Assembly (NCBI GenBank): GCA_033977485.1
Contig: CM066994.1
Span: 11,286,001 to 11,350,000 of the forward strand
Direction of reading: 5' to 3'
DNA length: 64,000 nucleotides
From: Hydrangea macrophylla
Taxonomy: Eukaryota; Streptophyta; Magnoliopsida; Cornales; Hydrangeaceae
Positions 46,917 through 58,862 of this stretch are shown piece after piece. Position 1 is the stretch's first letter; every line of letters starts with the position of its first letter. The position numbers were made by a program, and so were the translations under genes. The notes under the pieces are model-generated. The model ran no database searches. It saw only the letters and a list, made by a program, of their open reading frames with translations, and was not told the origin of the DNA.

Positions 46917-48759
46917 TGTCACAGCCCGGTCCCACAATAGCGGAACCGGAGCCCGTGGCACGCCACCGAGGCTAAACCAATTCATTAACGTTCCCAAAAT
47001 TAGGTTTGAAGAACACACGCAGCGGAATAAACAAGTCATTTTGAAAACTATTCGTCCAGTCGACTGATCCTCAGACCCAGTCGACTGATCCTGGTTCAGC
47101 AGAAAGTTGGGTTTTAAAACACCATCCAGTCGACTGCTTTCTACACCCAGTCGACTGGGGCTTCAAATTTTCAGTCGACTGATAAAGTCCGGTCGACTGA
47201 AGTTTGACCTGGCCAAAATATCACTTTTGAAAACCATGATCCAGTCGACTGATCTCCTATGAAACAATGCAGAGAGTTGCTGAAAAGGAGGCTCCAGTCG
47301 ACTGTTCAACAAACCAGTCGACCGATCCCCTGGCAGCAGCACATTCTGCAGCATTTTCAAGTTTTAAAAGCTTTTGAATTCAAACGGGGATCAAACACAC
47401 TTTTAAAAGTACTCCAAAGCAATTCGAACTGTATTAACATATGTACATGAATGATAAACATGTCCGCATTCACATCTCTACATTTCATACTAGTCGCCGG
47501 AGACTCACGTGCCCGTCCATACTCCCAATCCGCGACTCCTCGCCAATAAGTCCACGCGAAAGGGTAAGACCCACGATTCTTCTCTTCAATCGTGCGACCT
47601 TAATGCCTATATCGGCTCCACAAAATGGCACGGTGACCACGTGCTCCTTCTGACCCAAATAAGCAACTTAACATGCTCAATTACATATCACCATGCTCGC
47701 GGAAATCAAAACATTTCATCGTGCTATTGGGCCTACTTATCAATATAAATGCCCAACATGAACTACACAAGATATCTCTAAGTATTAATACATGCTATTC
47801 AAACATAATATGAATACATGTCAAGAAACCATTCCAAAAACATAGTTGAATCACTCACCTCCGAATAACGCTCCTATAATTCAATCTGAAGAAAACCCGT
47901 GCACAAAGAACGTGCAGAAGTCCGTCTAGTACAATTCCTATGGATCAGAATTCCATTTATCAACTTTTATATATGAAAAATTCTAGAAAATAACTTTTCG
48001 GAAAACTTAGCCAAACAGGCCCTAATAGGTATCAAAACGAAGCTCTTACCTTGAGGAGCTCGAATATGAAATCTGGGAGAAACCAGACTGACGGAAGGTC
48101 GTCGTTTGGCGTCGCAAAGCTCTAAGCTCCTAAATCTCCCTCTAGCCCCCTTTTGGCCTCCTTTTGGAATTTAGGTTAGAAGTTATGAAAAATATCTCAT
48201 CCATCTCTATCTATATATAGGCAAGACTATTGGGAATTACGTTTACCTCCCCACGAGTTTTCCAAACTCCTAATCAGCCTCTGAAACTTTCTACACAGCT
48301 TATTCATAGCTTTATAAGTGAAACTTCAAAATTATAAAAGTTTTCGACTAAGTTTCGTTTGGTCGCTAAAACGCGAATTTCTACATGACATTTCCGAAGT
48401 TTGCTAATTAGCCTATCAAATTAATAGCGTGTTCATTCGTTCTCACCAGGATACTAAATCTAACAACAGAAATATATTCTAAGCCAGAAAATAATACAGA
48501 TATTGAAATACACAGGTAAACATTTATTTTCAGATAAGCATTTAAAGTGTTCCACAGTGACCGTCTCACACTCGGAGAGACTTCACAAACAATAAATCCT
48601 CAATCACAACAGTTTCAAAAGGGTTCTCTAATACAGACACCCAAATCAACTCGTGAGTCAACACTCACTCACACATGTGCCAAAATGCACAACACAACAC
48701 AACACATTATCATGCAAGACAATGCAATGAAATGCAATAACACGATTACGGGTGTTATA
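46917..48759 (-). mobile_element. 5' LTR of element D (1843 bp, 282-bp deletion)
   Basis: Colinear with 40919-43043 except that the segment between two ATTAACATAT repeats (41435 and 41717 in the other copy) is missing. Six substitutions were found by eye, all in the part corresponding to 41090-41430. Confidence 0.9.
47056..47327. repeat. Palindromic word cluster CAGTCGACTG, D 5' LTR
   Basis: Same nine positions as in the other LTR. The last copy has decayed to CAGTCGACCG by one transition. Confidence 0.95.
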
Positions 48760-48764
48760 GCTCG

Positions 48765-49213
48765 AGATCTCAGATGGATTATGCTTAGATTGAACGAACA
48801 ATATCCTCTTGACGATACTATTGGGCTTGTAGCTACGATAGATCATAACTATCCAAACATAGAACTTAGAATAGAAAGTTTAGACCCCCGATGCATAGTT
48901 AGTCGTGGATTTGTAATCCTAGACCTCATCTACTCATATTTAAACCAATTTTCAATTTAGCATACAAGTATACTTAGATTTAATTTTAAACTTTATTTCT
49001 ATAATTTCGTAGTTTAATTCATAGTTTAATTAGGAGCAATAATCAAATTATAAAGCACCCAAACTTTCGATTTTCTTTTAACTAAATAGATTACATTTTA
49101 TTAATTAAAGGATAAAAATTAATCAATCTCTGTGGGTTCGACGTTTACTTTCACTACTACAAACCTTTAGAAAAGTAAAGTATATTTTTCATATCTTAAT
49201 TTTGACAAGACCA
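48765..49213 (+). mobile_element. 5' LTR of element B, right part
   Basis: Continues LTR B after element D and ends ...TTTTGACAAGACCA, six bases before the primer-binding site. With 40718-40918 it gives an LTR of about 650 bp. TGTGGGTTCGACG near 49131 is a segment often seen near the end of Athila LTRs. Confidence 0.8.
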
Positions 49214-49218
49214 ATTTT

Positions 49219-49237
49219 TGGCGCCGTTACCGGGGGT
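49219..49237 (+). promoter_or_regulatory. Primer-binding site of element B (tRNA-Asp, two mismatches)
   Basis: TGGCGCCGTTACCGGGGGT matches the tRNA-Asp site of element A except for two G/A differences. Confidence 0.85.
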
Positions 49238-49703
49238 TAAAATAATTTTAGCCGTTAATTATTAGAATCGTAATTTACTTAGTTAGTAAATATTAGTTGC
49301 TATTTTATTTTCTTTGTTTCTAATTTTATTTTCGAGTCGCTAAAATTATCCCTGTTTGCAGACTTCAAAGTATCAATTCTAGCACAATCGAGTGGAGTAG
49401 CTGTGCATGTCAACAGAGCTTACGCGAACCTGAAAAATAAAAATTGCAATCAATTTAAAATCACCAAGTAAATCCGTTATTTAAATTTCACATCGAACCA
49501 CTGTAAGTCAGGGCGCTGAGACGCAATACTTGTATTAGGGTAGGTGTGGAGTGAGCATTGCATTAGCTAGGAAACTCGAGGCGCTGGGCTTGACGCGGTC
49601 ATTGCATTACAGGATAATTTCATGCATCATATTAGTCTTGTGTGCTTGCATGCTTGGTTATTAGCGTAGCTTTTTTTGTTTCAATTGAGTCAGTCCTTAG
49701 TTT
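49238..49703 (+). other. Untranslated leader of element B
   Basis: AT-rich leader between primer-binding site and gag with no ORF. It contains CAGGGCGCTGAGACGC (about 49508) and CGAGGCGCTGGGCTTGACG (about 49578), a loose repeat. Confidence 0.6.
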
Positions 49704-52700
49704 ATGTTTGGTACTCATTCAAGCAAACCTAAATTAAATCCGCTTAATCTCGAACTTGAACGCACACTTAGAGTCCTTAGGTCATCAACACAAGCTTCGA
49801 GAGCTCGGTTGATGTTAGACGACGAGTCCACATCGGAACCGTCATCTTTGTTGGAATCGGAAATCCGAAGTACTCTTAACCTTTTAAGAAAAACTAAAAC
49901 GATAAAAATTGAACCTATTCCAATGGCCGATTTTGGACATAACAGGAACAATGGAAATAATCAAAATAATGGGAATAATCTTAACATACCCCCACCACCA
50001 CCGTTAAAGGATTATTTTACTCGTACCGCCTACACACCACCGTCGTGTATTGCATTACCGGAAGTGACTGCAGCCCACTTTGAAATCAAATCGTCAACTA
50101 TTGCGCTCCTTCCATCATTTCACGGTCATGTTAAGGAAGACCCTTATAATCATCTAGGCGAATTTTAGGGTATCTGTGCGACTTTAAAAATTCAAAACTT
50201 AATAGATGATGAGTTAAAAATGCGTCTTTTCCCGTTTTCACTTAAAGACAAAGCGAAGTACTGGCTCCAATCTTTGGAGCCAAATTCAATAAGAACATGG
50301 GATGAGTTGCAGACTGCGTTCCTACAAAAAAATTTCCCCATCACTAGAACGAATCAGATTAGGAAATCAATAACTAATTTCACAATGCAAGATGGCGAAA
50401 CCCTTTATGATACATGGGAATAGTTTAAAGAACTCTTACATTCTTGCCCTTATCATCAGATACCCAAATGGCAGCTGGTGCAAGTCTTCTATGAGGGATT
50501 AATTCCCGCCGTTCGTAACACCGTCGACGCTATTTGTGCGGGGACATTCCTCCACAAGAGTGCTGACAAAGCGTGGAAGATATTTGAAACATTAAGTGAA
50601 AACTCTATACACCAGGCCGTATCTGTACGACTCGAGGGACACCTTCCACCACCCCCAAAGAGAGAGGCTAAAGTTGAGTCTAATCAGTCTTATGAAATCC
50701 AAGAACTAAATAGAAAAATGGACCAACTCATGATGATGGGCCGCATGCAAGGCCCACCTCCTCCTGCTGAAGTATGCCAGTTATGCTCAGATTCGTTGCA
50801 TTCGACATTAGCATGTCTGTCCGCGTCCCAATTTTCAGAATTTGTCGAACAACATATAAATGCTGTCCAACAATTCCAACGACCCAATTATAACCCCGCA
50901 GGTTATAAACCGGACTCGACATGGGGACCTCACCTGAACCTTTCATGGAACTCCAATAGTGAGAAACCGTATTCGAAACCTGATACGACGAATTTTCCTA
51001 ATGCGTATAGGCCACAATCTAATCAGTATAAGTAGCCTCCGAATCAACAAAATCAATACCAACAGCCTCCCTTCCGTACTAATCCTCCTAGGGATAAAAC
51101 TTTCGAAGAGAGTGTGTTGGCGTCATTAAAAAACTTGGAGGCCTAATCACAATCACAGTCGCAACTTGTTAACTCTCACACGCAATCGATAGCTAAATTG
51201 GAAGCTCAGATGGGACAACTTGCTAATACCTTAAATCGTCGTAATGAGGGAAAGCTACCAAGTCAACCAGTCCAAAACCCTAAGGGACAATATGAGGTGA
51301 GTTCGGCGAGTGATCAAGTTAACGCGGTGTCGACTAGAGCGACTGAACGACCGGAGGAGATCATACCTCCTCCCGAATCTCAAAAAGATAAGAGTAAAGG
51401 AATTAGTAAGGAACAAGATGGAGATAACGATAAGGTTACGAAGAACCCAGTTCCTTTGGTACCTAATACGTCTAAAGCGACAAATCCATCAAATTATGTA
51501 CCTTGAATGCCGTTCCCTCTAAGCGTGGATGCCCTAGTGCACTTTTCGAAGAAGGGAACACGCCCGGAGGATATTCTCGAGACATTTAAAGAGGTAAAGA
51601 TTAATATTCCACTACTCGACGCTATTAAGCAAATACCTCCATATGCTAAATTTTTAAAAGACTTATGCACTCAAAAGAGAAAATCTAGAAACCACTTATC
51701 TAAGAAAGTCTTTATAACGAAAAAGGTTAGCTCCATGTTTAATCACAACACTCTAAAATACAAGGACCCGGGTACTCCAACCATCGCTTGTCACATTGGT
51801 GATAAATACATTCACCGGGCCCTCCTTGATTTAGGAGCAAGTGTGAATCTGCTACCCTATTCAGTATATGAACATTTGGGTTTAGGAGAACTAAAACCGA
51901 CTGCGGCCACCTTACAATTAGCCGATAGGTCAATTAAAGTTCCACGAGGAGTAGTAGAAGATGTATTGGTCAAAGTTGATAGATGCTATTATCCGGTAGA
52001 TTTTATCGTTCTAGACACCGAACCTGTCCTAGATGCTAGTAAACAAGTCCTAGTCATTTTAGGACGCCGTTTCCTAGCCACGGCTAATTCTATTATTAAC
52101 TGTAGGACTGGTGTGATGGATATAACTTTTGGTAACATGACAGTGCGTCTTAACGTCTTTAATGCATCTAATCATCCATATAGAGATGATGAAGAGGCAG
52201 GCTGCTATGCCATAGACTTAATTGACGAATTGGTCGAAGAGGCAACACCTTTCATGTTGACTAAGGAAGCGTTGGAAGCATGCCTATCTCATTTCAATTT
52301 TAATGAGTTCAACATTGACACAAATATTGAAGATGTGAACACTTTATTGGAGTCGGTAAACACGACTAATGAGCTTCCATGGAAACCTAAAATAGAGGCT
52401 TTACCGCCTCTTGCACATGAACCGACATTACCATCCATTGAGTGTCCTCCAACACTCGAACTTAAACCGTTGCCGGATTCTCTGAAATATGCATTCCTAG
52501 GATCTAACGCAACCCTTCCTGTTATAATCGCGTCAAATTTAACTGAAATTCAGGAAGTACAGCTGATAGAGGTTCTAGGTAATCATAATAAGGCAATTGG
52601 ATGGACAGTCGCCGATTTAAAAGGAATTGACCCGTCAGTTTGCATGCATAGAATAAATTTAGAAGAAAATTCTAAACCATCTAGGGAAATGCAACGACGT

Positions 52701-55364
52701 CTTAACCCTAACATGAAAGAGGTGGTTATGAAGGAAGTTATAAAACTCTTAGATGCCGGTATTATCTACCCGATCTCCGATAGTAATTGGGTCAGCCCAA
52801 CTCAAGTTGTCCCAAAGAAATCAGGTATTACGGTTGTACCAAACGAAAATGGGATCCTTATACCCACCTGTCAAACTACTGGTTGGCGGGTATGCATTGA
52901 CTATAGAAAATTAAATACGATGACTCGTAAGGATCATTTCCCTATCCCATTCATCGATCAAATCCTAGAACGTCTGTCCGGTCAGAGCTATTATTGTTTT
53001 TTAGATGGATACTCTGGTTATAACCAGGTGCCCGTTTATCCCGATGACCAAGAAAAGACGACGTTCACATGTCCCTTTGGAACCTTTGCCTACCGTCGTA
53101 TGCCGTTTGGTTTGTGCAATGCACCAGCAACCTTTCAACGGTGTATGATGATAATTTTCTCGGACATGGTTGAGAAATTTCTCAAAGTATTCATAGACGA
53201 TTTCTCAGTGTTCGGACCTACATTTGATGAATGTCTCCAAAATCTTACAAAAGTCCTCGCCCGTTGCGAGGAAGCAAATTTGGTATTAAGTTGGGAAAAG
53301 AGCCATTTCATGGTTCAAGAGGGAATAGCCTTGGGTCACGTTGTTTCCAAGCGAGGTATAGAGGTTGATAAAGTGAAAATCGAGTTAATAGACAAACTTC
53401 CACCACCATCATCCATTCGTCAGATCCGTTCCTTCTTAGGTCATGCCGGCTTTTATAAACGATTTATCAAAGACTTTAGTAAAATTTCACTCTCCTTGTG
53501 CAACTTGCTTGCCAAGGATGTCCCTTTTGTCTTTGACAACGAATGCCTGATGGCTTTTGAAACATTGCAAACTTTACTACCCACGACTCCGATAATCTAA
53601 TCCCCTGATTGGTCATTACCGTTTGAATTGATGTGTGATGCTTCCGATTATGCTGTTGGAGTCGTTTTGGGACAAAAAGTTAATAAAGTTCCTTACGTAA
53701 TTTATTATGCAAGTAAAACACTAAATGACGCGCAATTGAACTATACGACAACTGAAAAAGAATTATTAGCGGTTGTGTTTGCCCTGGATAAGTTTCGCTC
53801 ATATCTTTTAGGGTCAAAAGTTATTATTTATACTGATCATGCCGCATTACGTCATTTATTGAATAAGAAAGAAATGAAACCGAGATTAATCCGATGGATT
53901 TTACTCCTTCAGGAGTTTAATTATGAAATACGTGATAAAAAGGGTTCTGAAAATGTTGTAGCTGACCACTTGTCATGAATTCTTGTAGACTCTATTGGTA
54001 TTACCCCTCTAAAGGATTCGTTTTTGGATGAGCAACTATTTGCGCTACCTACCGTAAACCGTCCGTGGTTCATTGACATCGTTAATTTCTTAGCTACGGG
54101 ACATATCCCGCATACGTGGTCTCGTTTAGACAAAGATTGGTTCTTTTCTCAAATTAAACACTATTACTGGGATGACCCACTGTTATTTAAACACTGTTCT
54201 GATCAAATTATACGACGTTGTGTTACAGAAAGTGAGTTCAATTCTATATTAAACTTTTGTCACTCTCTAGAATGCGGAGGACACTTTGGTGGCCGTCGAA
54301 CGGCCGCTAAAGTCCTCCAAAGTGGATTATATTGGCCAACACTATTTAAAGACGCACATGAATTCTGTCAGAACTGCTTACGTTGTCAACAAACAGGTAA
54401 CATGTCACGTCGTGATGCGATGCCCATGACCCCAATCCTTATTATAGAAATATTCGATGTGTGGGGCATCGACTTTATGGGTTCGTTTCCCTCGTCTTGT
54501 GGGTACGAATATATTCTAGTCGTGGTTGACTATGTTTCTAAGTGGGTGGAGGCAGTTGCAACGAGAACGAACGACCATAAAGTAGTGGTTCAATTTATAA
54601 AAGATAACATATTTTGTCGGTTCAGTATGCCACGGGCAATTATAAGCGATGGGGGAAAACATTTCTGTAATCATCACTTTGAGGCACTCGTCCGGAAATA
54701 TTCCGTCACTCACAAAGTAGGAACCGCGTACCACTAGCAAACTCAAGGCCAAGTTGAAGTGTCAAATCGTGAAGTAAAAAGTATACTAGAAAAAACGGTA
54801 TGTCCAGACTGTAAAGATTGGTCACAACGACTGACCGATGCGCATTGGGCATATCGTACAACTTTTAAAACTCCAATTGGAATGTCTCCTTACCGACTAG
54901 TATTTGGAAAAGCGTGCCACCTACCGGTGGAACTTGAACATCAATCCTATTAGGCCATAAAAACGCTTAACCAAGATATAAAAGTGGCAGGATGTCATCG
55001 TAAACTTCAATTACAAGAATTGGAAGAATTGAGAAACGAGGCATATGAGAATTCGAAAATCTATAAAGAATGTTCGAAAGCATTCCACGATAAGATGATC
55101 ATAAGAAAAAATTTTGAGGTCGGACAGCGTGTCTGGTTGTTTAATTCAAAATTAAGGTTGTTCCCAGGTAAGCTACGTTCCCGTTGGGACGGTCCGTTCA
55201 TTATAACGCAAGTGTTCCCGCATGGAGCAATTGAAATTCAAGATGCAAACGATGGAACACCGTTTAAAGTAAACGGACAACGGCTTAAGCCGTGTCGAAC
55301 TAAGGAAATAGAAGAAAGAGAAATTGAATCTATAGATTTGGTTGACCCGGTCTATCTCGACTGA
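49704..55364 (+). pseudogene. Athila-like gag-pol of element B, one frame with nine internal stops
   Basis: A single frame of 1887 codons with no frameshift. Gag occupies about residues 1-600, with a CCHC knuckle CQLCSDSLHSTLAC at 358-371. The aspartic protease has DLGASVNLLPYS (Asp 709). The reverse transcriptase has FLDGYSGYNQV and FIDDFSVFG (Asp pair 1165-1166). RNase H has CDASDYAVG (Asp 1312) and YTDHAAL. Integrase follows with a HHCC zinc domain ([10 protein letters not shown] to CLRCQQTG), GIDFMG, a second Asp in ISDGGKHF and Glu in [10 protein letters not shown], then a C-terminal [12 protein letters not shown] block. Internal stops are at 50166, 50421, 51033, 51144, 51504, 53598, 53976, 54735 and 54951. 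The start Met at 49704 is the first in frame after the leader. The organisation (fused gag-pol, RT motifs, tRNA-Asp site) places it in Athila. Confidence 0.95.
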
Positions 55365-55570
55365 GCACATGCATCAGTCGAGCTAGCGATGTAAAACTTA
55401 GCGCTTCTTGGGAGGCAACCCAAGCTTGTATTAAAAGTTTCTTTAGTTTTGTTCATTTTTAGGAGTTTTTGGCCAATGTCTGAGCTTTTTGAATGCCCAA
55501 TATATGAAAATTTAACTTTTACAACACTTAACCAAGAAAACAGAAGAGAAAATCGAGAATTGGACATCTC

Positions 55571-55846
55571 ACGCGAGCGGCCCGCTCGCGCGAAACGTCG
55601 CTCGCGCGGTCCGCTTGCGTGAGATTGCCCGTTAGACAAAATTTTTGAAAGCTTCTCAAAAGAAGCCTCAGCTTCTGTTCGCGCCTGGAATCGCGTCCGC
55701 GAAGACCCTCGCTGGAGCGGTCCGCTCAAGAAAAGTTGTGGCTTAGAAATTTTTTTCAAAACTACAAAAATCAAGCCTCAGCTTCTCCTCACTGAGGGAC
55801 CCGCTCGCGCGAGGTTGGCTTCCCTTTAAATACAGGGCTGAGCCCT
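55571..55846. repeat. Palindromic word cluster GAGCGG-N-CCGCTC inside element B
   Basis: CGCGAGCGG-C-CCGCTCGCG (55573), CTCGCGCGG-T-CCGCTTGCG (55601), TCGCG-TC-CGCGA (55691), GAGCGG-T-CCGCTC (about 55714) and a decayed CCCGCTCGCGCGAG (about 55800). AGGGCT-G-AGCCCT (55834-55846) follows the TATA-like box. The same word is in B's LTR at 40899. Confidence 0.9.
55823..55835 (+). promoter_or_regulatory. TATA-like box, possible internal promoter of element B
   Basis: CCTTTAAATACAG lies directly downstream of the palindromic words and just upstream of a pyrimidine-rich leader. Together this looks like a plant pol II core promoter and could drive ORF2 and ORF3 separately from the LTR. This is an inference; no experimental signal is available. 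Confidence 0.4.
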
Positions 55847-57570
55847 AATTTCTTTTCAGATTTTTTTTTCTCTTTCTCCCTTCTCTCTCGCGATCTCGTT
55901 CTCTCTCCTTCTCTTCCTCACCACCATCATCCACCACTACACCGCCTCCGACCATCATCACCAACCACTACCACAACATCACCGGACCGCCGCCGTCGCC
56001 GCTACACACGCATGAAACCGCGGCCAAAACCCCCCCAATCTTGAATCCTTCTTCACAGGTACACATCTCTCATATATATATGTACATACATATATAGATA
56101 GATATATACATAAATCTATATTTATAGATTCATATATACACACACACACAATCTAAACCCTAAATTTCATACTATCCCAAACCCTAATTTCAGTACATAT
56201 ATATACATCTATTCATACATATTCTTGTATACATATCTACATACAAACGCCCACGAATTTGATATATAGAACACAGATATTATGAAATCTGTTTGAGTGG
56301 ATCAAACTAGGTTGTGTGAATTTAGGGATTTTGTTTAGTTCCCCAAAGATTTATCCATATATTTACGAATCTGATCATTCACACACTCACACTGAGTAGA
56401 TTAAAGATTTGTGAGTTGGGAATTTTTTGTTTTGTCTGTATTTGTGTGCACGAATATGAGTCCACCTAGGATGGTTCATGCAGTGGATCTGTCAGTATGC
56501 ATACACATAAACTGTCTCATGAACTTGTGTGGTCAATTTGACCTTAAGATCGATTAGGATCTATTAAACCGAATTGGTTTAAATATCTGGTCGTGTTCCA
56601 AATTCTAGATCAAGTTTTAGGGCGGATTTTTAGTTACGGTTTGTTTGTGATCAGCTTTGTTGATACAGATCTTGATTTGTACCTACACTACTTCAAACCC
56701 TAACTTTAAGAACCATACGGATATAAATATATTTACTTATACAAATACAAATATATTGATATTTTGACTCATATACACACATGGATACGAATTCTCGAAC
56801 CCTAGCCTCTATCCACATATTGACTAAGCCTTGTGGACTCATACGCATATACGTTTACAGAATCCAACCATTTAATTGAGAAGTAATCGTAGAGTAATCG
56901 AGTTATTATGTTCACTGCTTCATAACTATGTTCACATTCTAATGAGTACGTAGACGTTAGCTTTAAATGTTCATACATTGAACTTGAAATCATATACTAT
57001 AACTCCAGCTTTAGTTACGTTGTTTCCATTCACATTCATTACACGTTTGCGCTCTTTATTCTAATTTTTTATGCAAGAAGCGTACTACTATAATCATATG
57101 TGAATCTGAGTGTTTCCATAATTAATATTTCCAACTGGAATTCGATTTTGAAATTGTTTAACTTAATGATTTTCGACGTCGCATTGATGTATTAACCCGA
57201 CTTGTGACTGTCCTACTAAACATTCAAATTATTGTTTTCGACATAATCGTCACTTATCTATTTAATTATTTACATTGCTATTGAACACGCGACGAGTACC
57301 CCGTGACTCGGCCGCAAAGTGTGTGCCCTTGTGGAGACAGTGGGTGGGAAGGGACCGACTCTTCTCACAGTTGCTGGGTGTTCCCCCATAAACCCCAATT
57401 TCTTTTAATATGATTGAATTATATTGATTGTGTCCCTTGCCGGGACGATTTTTCTTTGCAGGTGACCCATTCCCCCACCCCTTTTTCATTTTCTTTTTTC
57501 TGGGCATAGCCATATTTTAAAGCCCGCATTTCCAAATTTTTTCTAAAACTTCCACCCAATTCTCCATAAT

Positions 57571-58845
57571 ATGACCAAACGAACTGTAAAATCCGCATCT
57601 TCCTCCCAACCCCCTCAGAAAAGATCAAAAGGCAAAGAAAAACAAACGCCGCCACCACCACCTCCCCCAGACGACCCTAGCCCAAACGACCTCAGCCCTA
57701 GATACGCCACCCGCGGTCTCAATTATGAGGCCGCTATAGACGCTGAATACTTTGCGTCTGATAAAGACACGAAGTGGGGCCACAGCAACCTAGTCGCCCG
57801 TAAGCTGGCCCCACAGCTCTATTTTAGAATCCCCGATCTTATCAGCTACTCCCGCTTCGTCCGCCTCTTTTACCAAAACCTCCGCTACCATAAACAATCT
57901 CTCAGCCAGCACACTTTTCTGTCAACAACCATAGATGGCCACGACATCACCCTCAATCCAGACAACATTGCTGAAATCCTACACCTCCCCTCCCACTCTT
58001 ATCAAGTACCAAAATTAAATGTCCTATCCAAAGCCCACTCCTTTATATACATCATCCAGGACATGTGTGGCGGCCGCTCTGGGTCGGGGCAATCTATACG
58101 ACGATCTCACATGCCCCGCCAGATGTGGTTCGTCGACCATGTCTTTAAACGCAACCTGTACCCCCTTGGTCACGAACAAGAGCGGACCAAGGAAGTCCAC
58201 CATGCCCTCCACGCTGTTTACCACAGCGACTGGTTCCATCCTGGCCTTGTTATTATGGAGGGCATGCGTCTTGCTGCCCATGCCATTGACCACTCCGTCG
58301 ACTCTAAGCTCCTTTTGTCCTACCCTCGCACTATCACTGCTATTCTCCGGGATAAGGCCTTTCCTATCCCAGCCAATGAGCCTATCGATGCACATATCCC
58401 GAAGTTCGCTTCCGCTGATTGGAAGTTGAGCTTGGATCGCCTAGATCTAGAGTTTAGGAGGGCCCGAGAGCAGGCTTAGGCCCTTCGTGAGCAGGCAGCA
58501 CATCGTCCACCTCCTCCCGAGGATACCCCTTACGCTTGGACGTATGGGGACATTTCTGCTTTCCGAGGTGAGACTCTACGCTTGCAGTCCTATATGTATT
58601 CCTTTTTCCAGCTTCATCATCCCGACCAGCTGGAGGACATCCTTGCTCAGGGAGAGGTGGCTTACCAGTCGGTGTTCCCGCGACAGGCGTAGCAGGTGGT
58701 CGAGGAGGGAGTTGAGGAGCAGGGCGAGGAGCAGGCTAGCGACGATGGAGACGATGGAGTTGGGAGTGATGGCGATGGTGATGATACGACTGGCCAGGGG
58801 AGTACAGGGTTGGAGCTGGTATTGATTGAGGGCGGTGAGGACTAG
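57571..58845 (+). pseudogene. ORF2 of element B, plant transposon protein domain-like, two internal stops
   Basis: The frame spans 425 codons including the final stop, with premature TAG codons at 58477 and 58690. It starts MTKRTVKSASSSQPPQKRSKGKEK, a basic nuclear-targeting-like N terminus, followed by a Pro run. The central part (YFRIPDLISYSRFVRLFYQNLRYH, then TTIDGHDITLNPDNIAEILHLP) resembles the 'putative plant transposon protein' domain seen in accessory ORFs of Athila-type elements. The tail is Asp/Glu/Gly-rich. No signal peptide or membrane segment is visible, so an envelope role is not supported. The polypurine-like AGGTTTGGGGGG follows directly. Confidence 0.75.
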
Positions 58846-58848
58846 GTC

Positions 58849-58862
58849 AGGTTTGGGGGGAG
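58849..58862 (+). promoter_or_regulatory. Polypurine-tract-like motif 1
   Basis: AGGTTTGGGGGGAG directly after the ORF2 stop. Same core as at 59289, 60950 and the true 3' tract at 62751. Confidence 0.6.

Larger units (their letters stand above)
40919..48759 (-). mobile_element. Non-autonomous LTR retrotransposon D, nested in LTR B
   Basis: It carries two LTRs and a 5-bp duplication GCTCG (40914-40918 and 48760-48764). Orientation is minus: the primer-binding site lies beside the right LTR and the polypurine tract beside the left one. The LTRs differ by six substitutions and one 282-bp deletion, so insertion is recent. The 3.87-kb interior has no recognisable gag or pol, and its longest open frames (up to 138 codons) lack domains. 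The sequence before the 3' LTR (GGGGACAAACTTCTTTTAAGG on the minus strand) resembles the corresponding stretch of plant chromoviruses such as the Tekay/Del group, which may be the source of its proteins. Confidence 0.9.
55365..57570 (+). other. Long spacer between pol and ORF2 of element B
   Basis: Begins with CTTCTTGGGAGGCAACCCAAG (55406-55426), a segment commonly found directly after Athila pol. It then carries palindromic words (55571-55814), a TATA-like box, a CT-rich leader with CACCACCATCATC repeats (55866-56030) and (TA)n/(CA)n-rich DNA at 56060-56250. No ORF is present until 57571. Confidence 0.7.
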
